The position numbers and the translations under genes are program-made. Source: Aequorivita sp. CIP111184 (lineage in GTDB: Bacteria > Bacteroidota > Bacteroidia > Flavobacteriales > Flavobacteriaceae). Taken from it: 64,000 nucleotides of DNA. The stretch spans positions 186,001-250,000 of the forward strand of contig NZ_UEFQ01000015.1 of NCBI RefSeq assembly GCF_900489465.1. The letters run 5' to 3'. The notes beneath the pieces were generated by a model. It saw only the letters and a list, made by a program, of their open reading frames with translations, did not search any database and was not told the DNA's origin. Positions 8,016-15,918 of the stretch are shown here, piece by piece; the stretch's first letter is position 1; every line of letters starts with the position of its first letter.

Positions 8016-9470
8016 TTAACACCCTGGGCAAACATCTTCAATAGTGAGTACTGGGGTACTATAATCTCCCACTTCTGTTCTCATATCTGGGAATGTACAT
8101 GATACATCAGAATTAGTTCCTGCAGGATCTGTTTGAAAAATATTTGCTTGGTTTCCACCACCAGTTGGATCATTAAAGTTTTGACTAATGGTATAACTCT
8201 GTCCTTCATGTTGAACTAAAAAAGCTTTATTACACGTACCATTTTGAATCGTTTTACCAACATTTTGATCTCCAAATTGACGGATATTGGTTTTATTATT
8301 GGCTCCTTTTTGTGTAGATAGAGCTATGTTATTACTACCATCTTGTGTTTGATATGCCTTATGACCTTGACCATTTTGAGCTACTCCCGCTTGGTTTTCA
8401 TTACCATGTTGGTCTTGATTTAAATAGTTATCGCCTCCCGCATTATTATATACATTTTGAATGCCGTATGCTTCGTTGTTATTTCCAATTTGATTTTGTT
8501 CAGAATAATTGCTAGCGAATCCTGTTTTTCCAAATTGTTGGGTTTCAGCATCATTACCATTACCTATTTGATTTTGGTAGGCGATTCCAGCTTCAGAGCC
8601 TGTTTGAAATGAGGTACCTGCATAAACATCATCCATGGCCCGAAGATCATTACCAATTGTTAAATCTAAGTTTGTATTGTAGAAAACACCTCCTTGTGCT
8701 ACAAAGACTTCATTTTGGGCTCCTCCCATAGTAGCTGTATTTTCTTGTGTTTGATAAGATTTATTACTGTTACCTTCTTGAAGGGTTACTGCATTATTAC
8801 GTGCTCCACTTCCTTCTTGAAATGTGTATGCTTGGTTAGCATCTCCAAGTTGACTAATTTCAGAAGCGTGTCCATCTGTTCCATTTGGCCCAGCATCTTG
8901 CTCACTAAAAGCCATGTTTTCGTTTCCAGCTTGAGTTATTAAAGACTCACTATTATCATACGTCTGAAGTGACTTCGCAATATTGTTATCGCCATCTTGG
9001 TTTACTTCAGATGCATTGTGTTCAGCTTGTTGGTTATCACCCTGACGAATCCAAGATTTATTTTTCTCACTTCCATCATCATTAATTCCTTGGTTGCTCA
9101 AAGCGCTATTGTAGTCTCCCTGTTGATCCACAATAAGTTCATTTGCTGTACCTATTTGGTGAGCCTCAGCATTATTTTGTATTCCGCTAGTGGAAGAAAC
9201 AGCACCCACTTGAGTAATATACGTTAAGTTACCTCCTATACCAGAACCATTTCCTTGATAAGTAGAAGCGGATTGATTTGTACCAGCTTGAAAGACTTGT
9301 ACTCGGTTATTGTTTCCATTTTGTTGTGATTGTCCAGAGTTAGCTGTAGAAGCTGCTCCTGGAATAATAGCAATATGTTCGGCCTGTTGTGGCGGGGTTG
9401 GTGCGGGGCTTTGTGAATAGACAAAACCACCTACTAATAATCCTACTGCGCTAATAATTATCCTTTTCAT
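8016..9470 (-). CDS. Large curlin-repeat protein, paralogue of the 491-aa subunit, EDVCPGC C-terminus
   Basis: The 484-residue product has a signal peptide ending about GFVYSQ. It matches the 491-aa neighbour along its length: QAEHIAIIPGAASTANSGQS, QAGTNQSASTYQ, DQQGDYNSALSNQ, QDGDNNIAKSLQTYDN, QDQHGNENQAGVAQ, and a C-terminus TIEDVCPGC. The bulk is curlin-type units with the QxGxxNxA core, predicted to stack as an amyloid beta-solenoid outside the cell. The two genes look like a tandem duplication, since upstream DNA is conserved too. The aperiodic segment ~260-300 (DLTIGNDLRAMDDVYAG) interrupts the repeats at the same place in both paralogues (WLGQLTSLDDILTG). Confidence 0.88.
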   Translation of the reverse strand: MKRIIISAVGLLVGGFVYSQSPAPTPPQQAEHIAIIPGAASTANSGQSQQNGNNNRVQVFQAGTNQSASTYQGNGSGIGGNLTYITQVGAVSSTSGIQNNAEAHQIGTANELIVDQQGDYNSALSNQGINDDGSEKNKSWIRQGDNQQAEHNASEVNQDGDNNIAKSLQTYDNSESLITQAGNENMAFSEQDAGPNGTDGHASEISQLGDANQAYTFQEGSGARNNAVTLQEGNSNKSYQTQENTATMGGAQNEVFVAQGGVFYNTNLDLTIGNDLRAMDDVYAGTSFQTGSEAGIAYQNQIGNGNDAETQQFGKTGFASNYSEQNQIGNNNEAYGIQNVYNNAGGDNYLNQDQHGNENQAGVAQNGQGHKAYQTQDGSNNIALSTQKGANNKTNIRQFGDQNVGKTIQNGTCNKAFLVQHEGQSYTISQNFNDPTGGGNQANIFQTDPAGTNSDVSCTFPDMRTEVGDYSTPVLTIEDVCPGC

Positions 9471-9733
9471 AATTTAAATATTTAAAGATTATCTAACTAA
9501 GCATCTTCAGTTCTCCTGCAAGGATTAATTCAAATGGAATATATCTAAAGCTCGATAATACTGTTTTCAAAATAATAATAGGGATAGAATTAAAAATATA
9601 TTTCAGAACTAGGGAGGACATCTAGCGTTTTCTGAATAATTAAATCAACGCTAAAAGGATACTTAAGGGATAGATTTGTTTTTTAACACTTTTTTAGAAT
9701 AAGTGTTTATGATTAGGTATAGTAACCACATCT

Positions 9734-9764
9734 CAAATATGCAAAAAAAAATATCAATAAACAA
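9734..9764 (-). promoter_or_regulatory. Predicted promoter of the 484-aa curlin gene
   Basis: Minus strand TTG (9762-9764), 20-nt spacer, CATATTTG (9734-9741); identical in geometry to the promoter of the 491-aa paralogue. Predicted start is near 9729, giving a leader of about 260 nt. Confidence 0.5.
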
Positions 9765-10030
9765 CTTAGTGGTAAAGACTATAGTCTAAATATAGTATTT
9801 AATTAATTATAATTATTTTCCCTCCTCAATAAACCTTAAAATCTTGGATAAAAACAAAATGTTATCGATGAATTACAAAAAATTGGCTTTTATAGCAAAA
9901 AGTTAATTTTTTGTTAAAAAAATAATTATTTTTAAATATTCATTAAAAAACATTAATGATTTAGGAAAATGAATGTTTTAATATTTTGGATTTAATCGAA
10001 TTTTTATTTCTTTTATTATACTCATATCTT
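9765..10030. other. Intergenic region upstream of the 484-aa curlin gene
   Basis: Very A/T-rich with no gene. TTATCGATGAA (9862-9872) and GTTAATTTTTTGTTAAAAA (9902-9920) match the elements upstream of the 491-aa paralogue at almost the same distance from the promoter, suggesting shared regulator sites. The part past about 9925 shows nothing recognisable. Confidence 0.5.
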
Positions 10031-10071
10031 TTAAAAAAAAGTGTGGGTCATTTTTTCAAATGCCCACACTT
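10031..10071 (-). terminator. Intrinsic terminator of the 664-aa curlin gene
   Basis: AAGTGTGGG plus CATTT (10039-10053) pairs with AAATG plus CCCACACTT (10058-10071), with one bulged T. The A-run at 10033-10040 gives the U-tract on the minus strand. Confidence 0.88.
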
Positions 10072-10110
10072 CTCTAATGTAAAGAAAACTATTTATAGTT
10101 TATCCAGTAC

Positions 10111-12105
10111 TTAGTTTTGGTTTACAGTTGAAGTATTCATGTTACCTATTTGGTCAACATTACTCATATTGTTTAAACCATTTTGCATTACATCGCTCAT
10201 ATTACTAGTACCATTTTGCATTACATCACTCATGTTTAGATTACCTGTTTGTGAAACATCTGAAGTGTTTTGACCCCCTGTTTGGTAAACATCACTTTCG
10301 TTCTCATTCCCATTTTGAGCAACTGTAGAGTTATGTCCCCATCCGTTTTGAACTACGCCGCTTTTGTTAAGATTTCCATCTTGGCTAACAGTTGATGTTT
10401 GACTTGACCCTTTTTGAAGATCACGAGCTTCGTTATTGTTTCCATCTTGGGTAGTTGTTGAAACATGATTATTTCCTTGTTGCTCACTTCTCACAAAATT
10501 CTCATCACCAATCTGAGTTTGAGAAACTACTGAGTTATTAGTTCCAGTCCCGTAAATTGAAGCTTGAACAACAAATGCTTTGTTTAAGTTACCTGTTTGC
10601 GTTTGTGTAGCATCGTTATCAGTCGCAAGCTTTGTAGCTTCTCCTTGTACAATTGAAGCCTCATTCTCGTTGCCAGTTTGTGTTTGAATAGCCTTGTTCA
10701 AGGTTCCAAGTTGGGCAATATCTGATTTATTTTCATCTCCAGTCTGTATAACATCGTTATCGTTATTATCTCCAGTTTGAGAAACAATACTGTTGTTAAT
10801 ATTACCTTCTTGCTTAATCTTAGAATCGTTGTTAGTACCATTTTGCGCATCCGTGATAGTGTTGTTGTCACCTAACTGATTGTCGCCAATATAGTTAGTA
10901 GTGCCTATTTGACTAGAAGTTGCAGTATTTTCATCACCCGTTTGAAAATTAACAATCTTATTCTTGTAACCATCTTGTATTACATCAAGATTATTTCTAT
11001 CGCCTTTTGCAGTACTTTCTAGCCTGTTACGATTATCAGCTTGATTTATCTTAGCAATATTATTATTACCTTTTTGCTGAGTTACTGAAGTTTGATAAAA
11101 ACCAGTTTGATTTAAATCTATGTCGTTTTCATCACCCGTTTGACGCAAGAAAGCTGTGTTACTAGAACCATTTTGATCTGCATCGATTTTGTTGCGATCT
11201 CCTTTTTGGCCTATTGATGATGTAATGTTATTTCCGTTATATTGTTTTAAAACAGCTTCGTTACTCAATCCATCCTGGGTCAGGTTAGAATTATCGTTGT
11301 TACCATCTTGAGAGACGGTTGCCATATTTCCAAATTGTTTTTGAGTTATCTCTGAATTATTATTATTCCCGTTTTGAATTAAGTCTGAATTATTTAATGT
11401 ACCCTCTTGAAGAAGAGTAGATTTATTCAAATCTCCAGTTTGGCTCACAGTAGTGCTATTATCACTCCCAACTTGACTTAACTTGCTATCATTTTGATCC
11501 CCATCTTGAAGAACGTCGCTAATGTTTGCATTTCCATCTTGTAAAACGTCTGAAATATTATTGTCTCCAGTCTGTCTTACTTTACTGTCGTTTGCATCAC
11601 CTTCTTGTGCAACTGTAGATTCGTTAAACTCGCCTAAAAGCAAATTTGAGTCCCACTGCTCAACTACAGATTTGTTGCTATTTCCATCTTGTGAAACATC
11701 ACTCGTGTTATCTCTACCAGTTCTGCTTACTGTTCCATTACTACTAATTTGACCTTGGCTTACTCTTGAAGAGTTATTATTACCTCCCTGTTGAAGAACC
11801 ACACTTGTATTGCGTTCATCTACTTGACCTACTTTTGAATTGTTATTTCTACCAATAGAAGTCACTGTACTAGAATTGTCATCTCCACGTTGCTCTACTG
11901 TAGAGTTGTGGATTGTACCAGTTTGTGTAACATTTGAAGTATTGCTATTTCCTGTTGAAATAACTTCACTGTCGTTTCCACCACCAGATTGCATAACTAC
12001 GGAACCATTACTGTTACCATTTTGGTCAACATCGCTCACATTTGATTGTGCGAACATAATTGTTCCACACATTAGTACTGCTGCACTTAATACTACTTTT
12101 TTCAT
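10111..12105 (-). CDS. Very large curlin-repeat protein with serine-type 11-residue repeats
   Basis: The 664-residue secreted protein (signal to about GTIMFAQ) is repeats from end to end, with no other domain. The unit is 11 residues, QxGxxNxSxVx (QTGTIHNSTVEQ, QDGNSNKSVVEQ, QTGNLNMSDVMQ), roughly 55-58 copies. Serine usually fills the position occupied by alanine in CsgA and in the two ~490-aa neighbours. Aromatic residues and cysteines are nearly absent. Near the 3' end two 33-bp units are almost identical in DNA, a sign of recent repeat expansion. It lacks the CPGC tail of the neighbours and ends TSTVNQN. It is probably a structural amyloid subunit exported by CsgG, farthest from the export operon. 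Confidence 0.87.
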   Translation of the reverse strand: MKKVVLSAAVLMCGTIMFAQSNVSDVDQNGNSNGSVVMQSGGGNDSEVISTGNSNTSNVTQTGTIHNSTVEQRGDDNSSTVTSIGRNNNSKVGQVDERNTSVVLQQGGNNNSSRVSQGQISSNGTVSRTGRDNTSDVSQDGNSNKSVVEQWDSNLLLGEFNESTVAQEGDANDSKVRQTGDNNISDVLQDGNANISDVLQDGDQNDSKLSQVGSDNSTTVSQTGDLNKSTLLQEGTLNNSDLIQNGNNNNSEITQKQFGNMATVSQDGNNDNSNLTQDGLSNEAVLKQYNGNNITSSIGQKGDRNKIDADQNGSSNTAFLRQTGDENDIDLNQTGFYQTSVTQQKGNNNIAKINQADNRNRLESTAKGDRNNLDVIQDGYKNKIVNFQTGDENTATSSQIGTTNYIGDNQLGDNNTITDAQNGTNNDSKIKQEGNINNSIVSQTGDNNDNDVIQTGDENKSDIAQLGTLNKAIQTQTGNENEASIVQGEATKLATDNDATQTQTGNLNKAFVVQASIYGTGTNNSVVSQTQIGDENFVRSEQQGNNHVSTTTQDGNNNEARDLQKGSSQTSTVSQDGNLNKSGVVQNGWGHNSTVAQNGNENESDVYQTGGQNTSDVSQTGNLNMSDVMQNGTSNMSDVMQNGLNNMSNVDQIGNMNTSTVNQN
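10178..10233. repeat. Near-identical 33-bp tandem repeat inside the 664-aa curlin gene
   Basis: The 23 bases at 10178-10200 recur at 10211-10233 with one change, encoding consecutive MSDVMQNG units. The rest of the gene keeps the protein pattern but not the DNA sequence, so this pair looks recently duplicated. Confidence 0.8.
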
Positions 12106-12446
12106 AAAGAATTATAATTTAATTTTGAGTTAATATTCAGATTCAATAAATTCATAAAATGCCGTAAAAAACTGTTCCTTATAGGACACATGTATCCCTA
12201 GAAATTACACTTATTTTAAAAAAATTCAGAAATAGACTTTTGGACAAAAGTCTTTACCGGCGTTGGGGAGATACCGATTACATTAATTAATGGTAGACGA
12301 TTTTAAGGCCATCTTTTCATTTACTTTTTCAAAAGTAGAAACTCTTTTCGTTTAAAAAAAATAGGGATGTGATTTTGAAAAAAATGGTAGAATTTTATGT
12401 AAGAAAAATACTTCAACACTGGCATGCATTTGGGGTATTAAAAGCA
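12106..12446 (-). promoter_or_regulatory. Leader and promoter region of the 664-aa curlin gene
   Basis: CAAAAGTA (12330-12337) reads TACTTTTG on the minus strand, a perfect -7 element, though no clear -33 partner is seen. Transcription would start near 12323 with a leader of about 215 nt. Inside the leader lies a perfect 20-bp palindrome (12234-12253), AGACTTTTG-GA-CAAAAGTCT, which could bind a dimeric regulator or fold as RNA. There is no gene in this gap. Confidence 0.45.
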
Positions 12447-12480
12447 AAAAAAAACCGCTCAAAAACATTTGAACGGCTTG
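12447..12480 (-). terminator. Intrinsic terminator of the glutamine synthetase gene
   Basis: AACCGcTCAAA pairs imperfectly with TTTGAaCGGCTT around 12453-12480, with a long A-run (12444-12453) that gives the U-tract on the minus strand. It lies 32 nt beyond the stop. Confidence 0.75.
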
Positions 12481-12511
12481 ATTTTGTAAAAAGTTAAATA
12501 AATGTTAATTT

Positions 12512-14698
12512 TTATTTTGTGAAAAGAAGTTCCCGATACTTGGTAAGAGGCCAAAGCTCGTCATCTACAAGCAATTCAAGCTTATCACAGTGATAACGAA
12601 TGACTTGGAAAAATGGTTTCACGTCATTACAATAAGCGAATGCTTTATCTTCGGCATCTTCAATTTTATTTGCTTTTTTTCTTGCATCAATCATATCGGT
12701 GATTCCTTTGTTGATTTTTGCTATATGTTCGCTAATTTGCTCGATAAGGTGCATTTGTTCAACAGAGAATTTTTTAAAGTCAGTTCCATAAATATTTTTT
12801 AGCCCCTGAACATTTTCAATTAAAATATTTTGATATCTAATTGCTGTTGGAATAATATGGTTACGAGCAATATCACCTAGAATACGTCCTTCTATCTGAA
12901 TTCTTAAAGCATAATCCTCAACTTCTATTTCGTGACGAGCCTCAATTTCTATCTTGCTCATAATACCCAGTCCCTCAAAAAGCTCAATTGTTTTCTTTGA
13001 AACTTTCGCCTTTAAAGCCTCTGGAGTAGTCTTATGGTTACTCAAACCTCTTTTTTCAGCCTCTTTCTCCCAGGCTTCACCATAACCATCACCTTCAAAA
13101 CGAATTCTTTTTGAATCTTTAATATATTCTTTAAGAACGTTGAAGATAGCATCGTCTTTTTTCATCTTCTTATCCTTGATAAGAGCATCAACTTGTTTTT
13201 TGAAGTCTATCAATTGTCTTGCTACAATTGCGTTTAATACAGTCATTGGGTTAGCACAATTGGCTGTTGAACCCACAGCGCGAAATTCAAACTTGTTACC
13301 TGTAAATGCAAATGGTGAAGTACGGTTTCGATCTGTATTGTCCAATAAAATCTCAGGGATTTTACCAACTACATTCAATTTAAGATCTGTTTTCTCCTGT
13401 GGAGATAATTTACCACTGGTCATTTTTTCAAGCTCGTCTAATACACTTGTAAGCTGAGAACCAATAAATGCCGAAATGATTGCCGGAGGAGCTTCATTAG
13501 CTCCAAGACGATGATCGTTACTTGCACTGGCAATGGAAGCTCTCAATAATTCTTCATACTCATTTACTGCTTTCAATGTGTTTATGAAAAAGGTTAAAAA
13601 CTGAAGATTTTTCATCGGTGTACTTCCTGGGCCAAGAAGATTTACCCCTGTATTGGTTGCCAAAGACCAGTTATTATGTTTTCCACTTCCGTTTACATTT
13701 GCAAAAGGTTTTTCATGAAATAAAACTTTGAAATTATGTTTTTCGGCAATTTTGTGCATCAAGTCCATTAATAAGGAGTTGTGATCTACAGCCAAGTTTG
13801 TTTCCTCGAAAATGGGAGCCAATTCAAATTGATTTGGAGCCACTTCATTATGACGTGTTTTCACAGGAATACCCAAAAGCATACACTCTGTTTCCAAATG
13901 GCGCATAAAATTAAGAACTCGTGCCGGGATAGAACCGAAATAATGGTCGTCCAACTGTTGTCCTTTTGCAGACGAATGCCCCAATAAGGTTCTTCCTGCT
14001 AAAGAAATATCTGGACGGGAAGCGGCCAATGCACTATCAATAAGAAAATATTCCTGCTCCCAACCCAAAGTAGCAATAACTTTGGTTACGTTTTTATCAA
14101 AATATTTTGCCACAGCAGTTGCTGCACCATCGATGCTCTGAAGTGCGCGCAGTAAGGGCGTTTTATAATCCAGTGCTTCACCTGTATAGGCAACGAAAAC
14201 AGTTGGAATACATAAAGTGGTGCCATAAATAAATGCTGGAGAAGTTGGATCCCAAGCGGTATAACCACGTGCCTCAAATGTATTTCTAATTCCCCCGTTT
14301 GGAAAACTGGACGCATCGGGTTCCTGCTGCACTAATTGTCCGCCACCAAATTTTTCAATCGCTTGCCCATTTTCCATAGTTTCAAAAAAAGCATCGTGTT
14401 TTTCGGCAGTAGCTCCCGTTAGTGGCTGAAACCAGTGTGTGTAATGTGTTGCTCCTTTGGCAATCGCCCACTCTTTCATTCCTGTTGAAATATGATCCGC
14501 AATATGGCGTTCAATCTTTGAACCGTTTTCAACGGCATCCATTACACTTTTAAAGGAATCTTTGGTAAGATACTGCCGCATTGCAGCCTCGTTAAAAACG
14601 TTCTTTCCGAAGATATCAGAACGTCTTTCAGGTTCGGTAACTGGAATAGGAACTCTATTAAAAGTTTCCTTTAAAGCATGAAATCTTAAAGTGGGCAT
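12512..14698 (-). CDS. glnN: Glutamine synthetase, type III
   Basis: 728 residues, the usual size of the GSIII family (dodecamer of ~75-80 kDa subunits), far larger than GSI or GSII. Recognisable stretches are GWEQEYFLID, RHNEVAPNQFELAPIFEE, NVNGSGKHNNWSLATNTG (ATP/glutamate site), SNDHRLGANEAPPAI and EFRAVGSTANCANPM. The enzyme makes glutamine from glutamate, ammonia and ATP in the cytosol. It stands alone between a terminator and the exchanger gene. The gap 14699-14831 contains no recognised element beyond A/T-rich sequence. Confidence 0.96.
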   Translation of the reverse strand: MPTLRFHALKETFNRVPIPVTEPERRSDIFGKNVFNEAAMRQYLTKDSFKSVMDAVENGSKIERHIADHISTGMKEWAIAKGATHYTHWFQPLTGATAEKHDAFFETMENGQAIEKFGGGQLVQQEPDASSFPNGGIRNTFEARGYTAWDPTSPAFIYGTTLCIPTVFVAYTGEALDYKTPLLRALQSIDGAATAVAKYFDKNVTKVIATLGWEQEYFLIDSALAASRPDISLAGRTLLGHSSAKGQQLDDHYFGSIPARVLNFMRHLETECMLLGIPVKTRHNEVAPNQFELAPIFEETNLAVDHNSLLMDLMHKIAEKHNFKVLFHEKPFANVNGSGKHNNWSLATNTGVNLLGPGSTPMKNLQFLTFFINTLKAVNEYEELLRASIASASNDHRLGANEAPPAIISAFIGSQLTSVLDELEKMTSGKLSPQEKTDLKLNVVGKIPEILLDNTDRNRTSPFAFTGNKFEFRAVGSTANCANPMTVLNAIVARQLIDFKKQVDALIKDKKMKKDDAIFNVLKEYIKDSKRIRFEGDGYGEAWEKEAEKRGLSNHKTTPEALKAKVSKKTIELFEGLGIMSKIEIEARHEIEVEDYALRIQIEGRILGDIARNHIIPTAIRYQNILIENVQGLKNIYGTDFKKFSVEQMHLIEQISEHIAKINKGITDMIDARKKANKIEDAEDKAFAYCNDVKPFFQVIRYHCDKLELLVDDELWPLTKYRELLFTK

Positions 14699-14831
14699 AA
14701 GTATATATTTAGAGTTTGACGCTACAAAAATATATAATTCCAGAAGACACCCCCCTATTTTTTATTAAAAAGTTATTAAAATAATTAAGTTTTTAATAAC
14801 ACCCCATCATTTTTAGGGGTGATAAATAAAA

Positions 14832-15785
14832 TTAACTCAAAACAGTAATTCCTATAAAAATAGCATAGGCTCCTACCAATACAATCCCTCTTTTGCGTCC
14901 TAATTCAAATTGCTTTGGAAGAAAAGCCAATGGAATTAGTACCGCAGAAAAACCAATCATCCAAAAAATATCATTTGTAAGCACTTCGGTACTTTTAACA
15001 GCAATTGGCTGAATGATAGCTGTAATGCCCAATACAGAAGATATATTGAAAATATTTGAACCTATAAGATTTCCTAATGAAATGGCTTTTTCTTTTTTAA
15101 GGGCGGCAATAACGGAAGCCGCAAGTTCTGGAATGCTTGTACCCACTGCAATCATAGTTACGGCAATTACTCTTTCACTTACACCAAAACCTTCTGCCAA
15201 TGAAACCGCCCCTGTAACCAAAAACTCGCTTCCGGCATAAAGGGCAACACCGCCTATTAATAACCAAACTATAATTTTAAAATTTGAAGCTTTAGACAAA
15301 CCTTCATCAATATCATCATTTACAGGTACTGTCACTCTTTCTTTCTTAGCTCTTTTTATTAAAACCCAGAGATAAACAAAAAGCATAAGCAACAACGCTA
15401 CTCCTTCGGAACGGGAAATCTGCATACCGCTTTTCAGAATAAAATAAAGCCCGACAGAAAGAATCATCATTACGGGCCAATTCATTTTATAAAAATCCTT
15501 GTCAATCGCCAACGGTGAAATTATTGCAGTTATACCCAAAACCAAACCTATATTTGCAATATTAGACCCTATTACATTTCCCAAAGCAATGTCTGAAAAA
15601 CCTGTAAGCGCAGCTTGAAGGCTCACCAAAAGTTCAGGAGCAGAAGTTGCAAAGGAAACCACTGTAAGCCCAATGACCATTTTGGAGAGGTGAAGTTTAA
15701 AAGAAAGCGCAACGGATGAACGCACTAAGAATTCTCCACCCACAACAAGCAAAACAAGACCTAAAAAAAGTTGTAAATAATCCAT
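14832..15785 (-). CDS. Calcium/sodium antiporter (YrbG-type, CaCA superfamily)
   Basis: 317 residues with about ten hydrophobic segments and the two inverted alpha-repeats of the CaCA family: FATSAPELLVS...GNVIGSNIANIGLVLG and GTSIPELAASV...GNLIGSNIFNISSVLG. It is expected to exchange Na+ for Ca2+ (or K+-linked) across the inner membrane. The ATG at 15785 is chosen because the protein then begins MDYLQLFLG; an in-frame TTG nine bases upstream adds nothing typical. It is divergent from the secreted protein at 15919. Confidence 0.92.
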   Translation of the reverse strand: MDYLQLFLGLVLLVVGGEFLVRSSVALSFKLHLSKMVIGLTVVSFATSAPELLVSLQAALTGFSDIALGNVIGSNIANIGLVLGITAIISPLAIDKDFYKMNWPVMMILSVGLYFILKSGMQISRSEGVALLLMLFVYLWVLIKRAKKERVTVPVNDDIDEGLSKASNFKIIVWLLIGGVALYAGSEFLVTGAVSLAEGFGVSERVIAVTMIAVGTSIPELAASVIAALKKEKAISLGNLIGSNIFNISSVLGITAIIQPIAVKSTEVLTNDIFWMIGFSAVLIPLAFLPKQFELGRKRGIVLVGAYAIFIGITVLS

Positions 15786-15918
15786 AAATAACAATTGTTC
15801 GCGAAGATACTAAATGCAAAAAAGATTTAATTGTATATTTGGGACTATCCCCAAAAGTTTAACGCGCATAATTTTCCAAAATTTATTTTTGGCATAAACC
15901 TTGTAATTCACGACTATC

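Noticed and set aside
10111-12105. Regular 33-bp repeats that could be taken for a CRISPR array
   Set aside because: The repeats are in frame, encode curlin units and have no unique spacers; no cas genes are present.
5638-12105. Ice-binding or RTX-type repeat proteins as an alternative for the large repeat genes
   Set aside because: The QxGxxN core and adjacent csgE-csgF-csgG genes fit curlin; no GGxGxD or TxT ice-binding pattern dominates.
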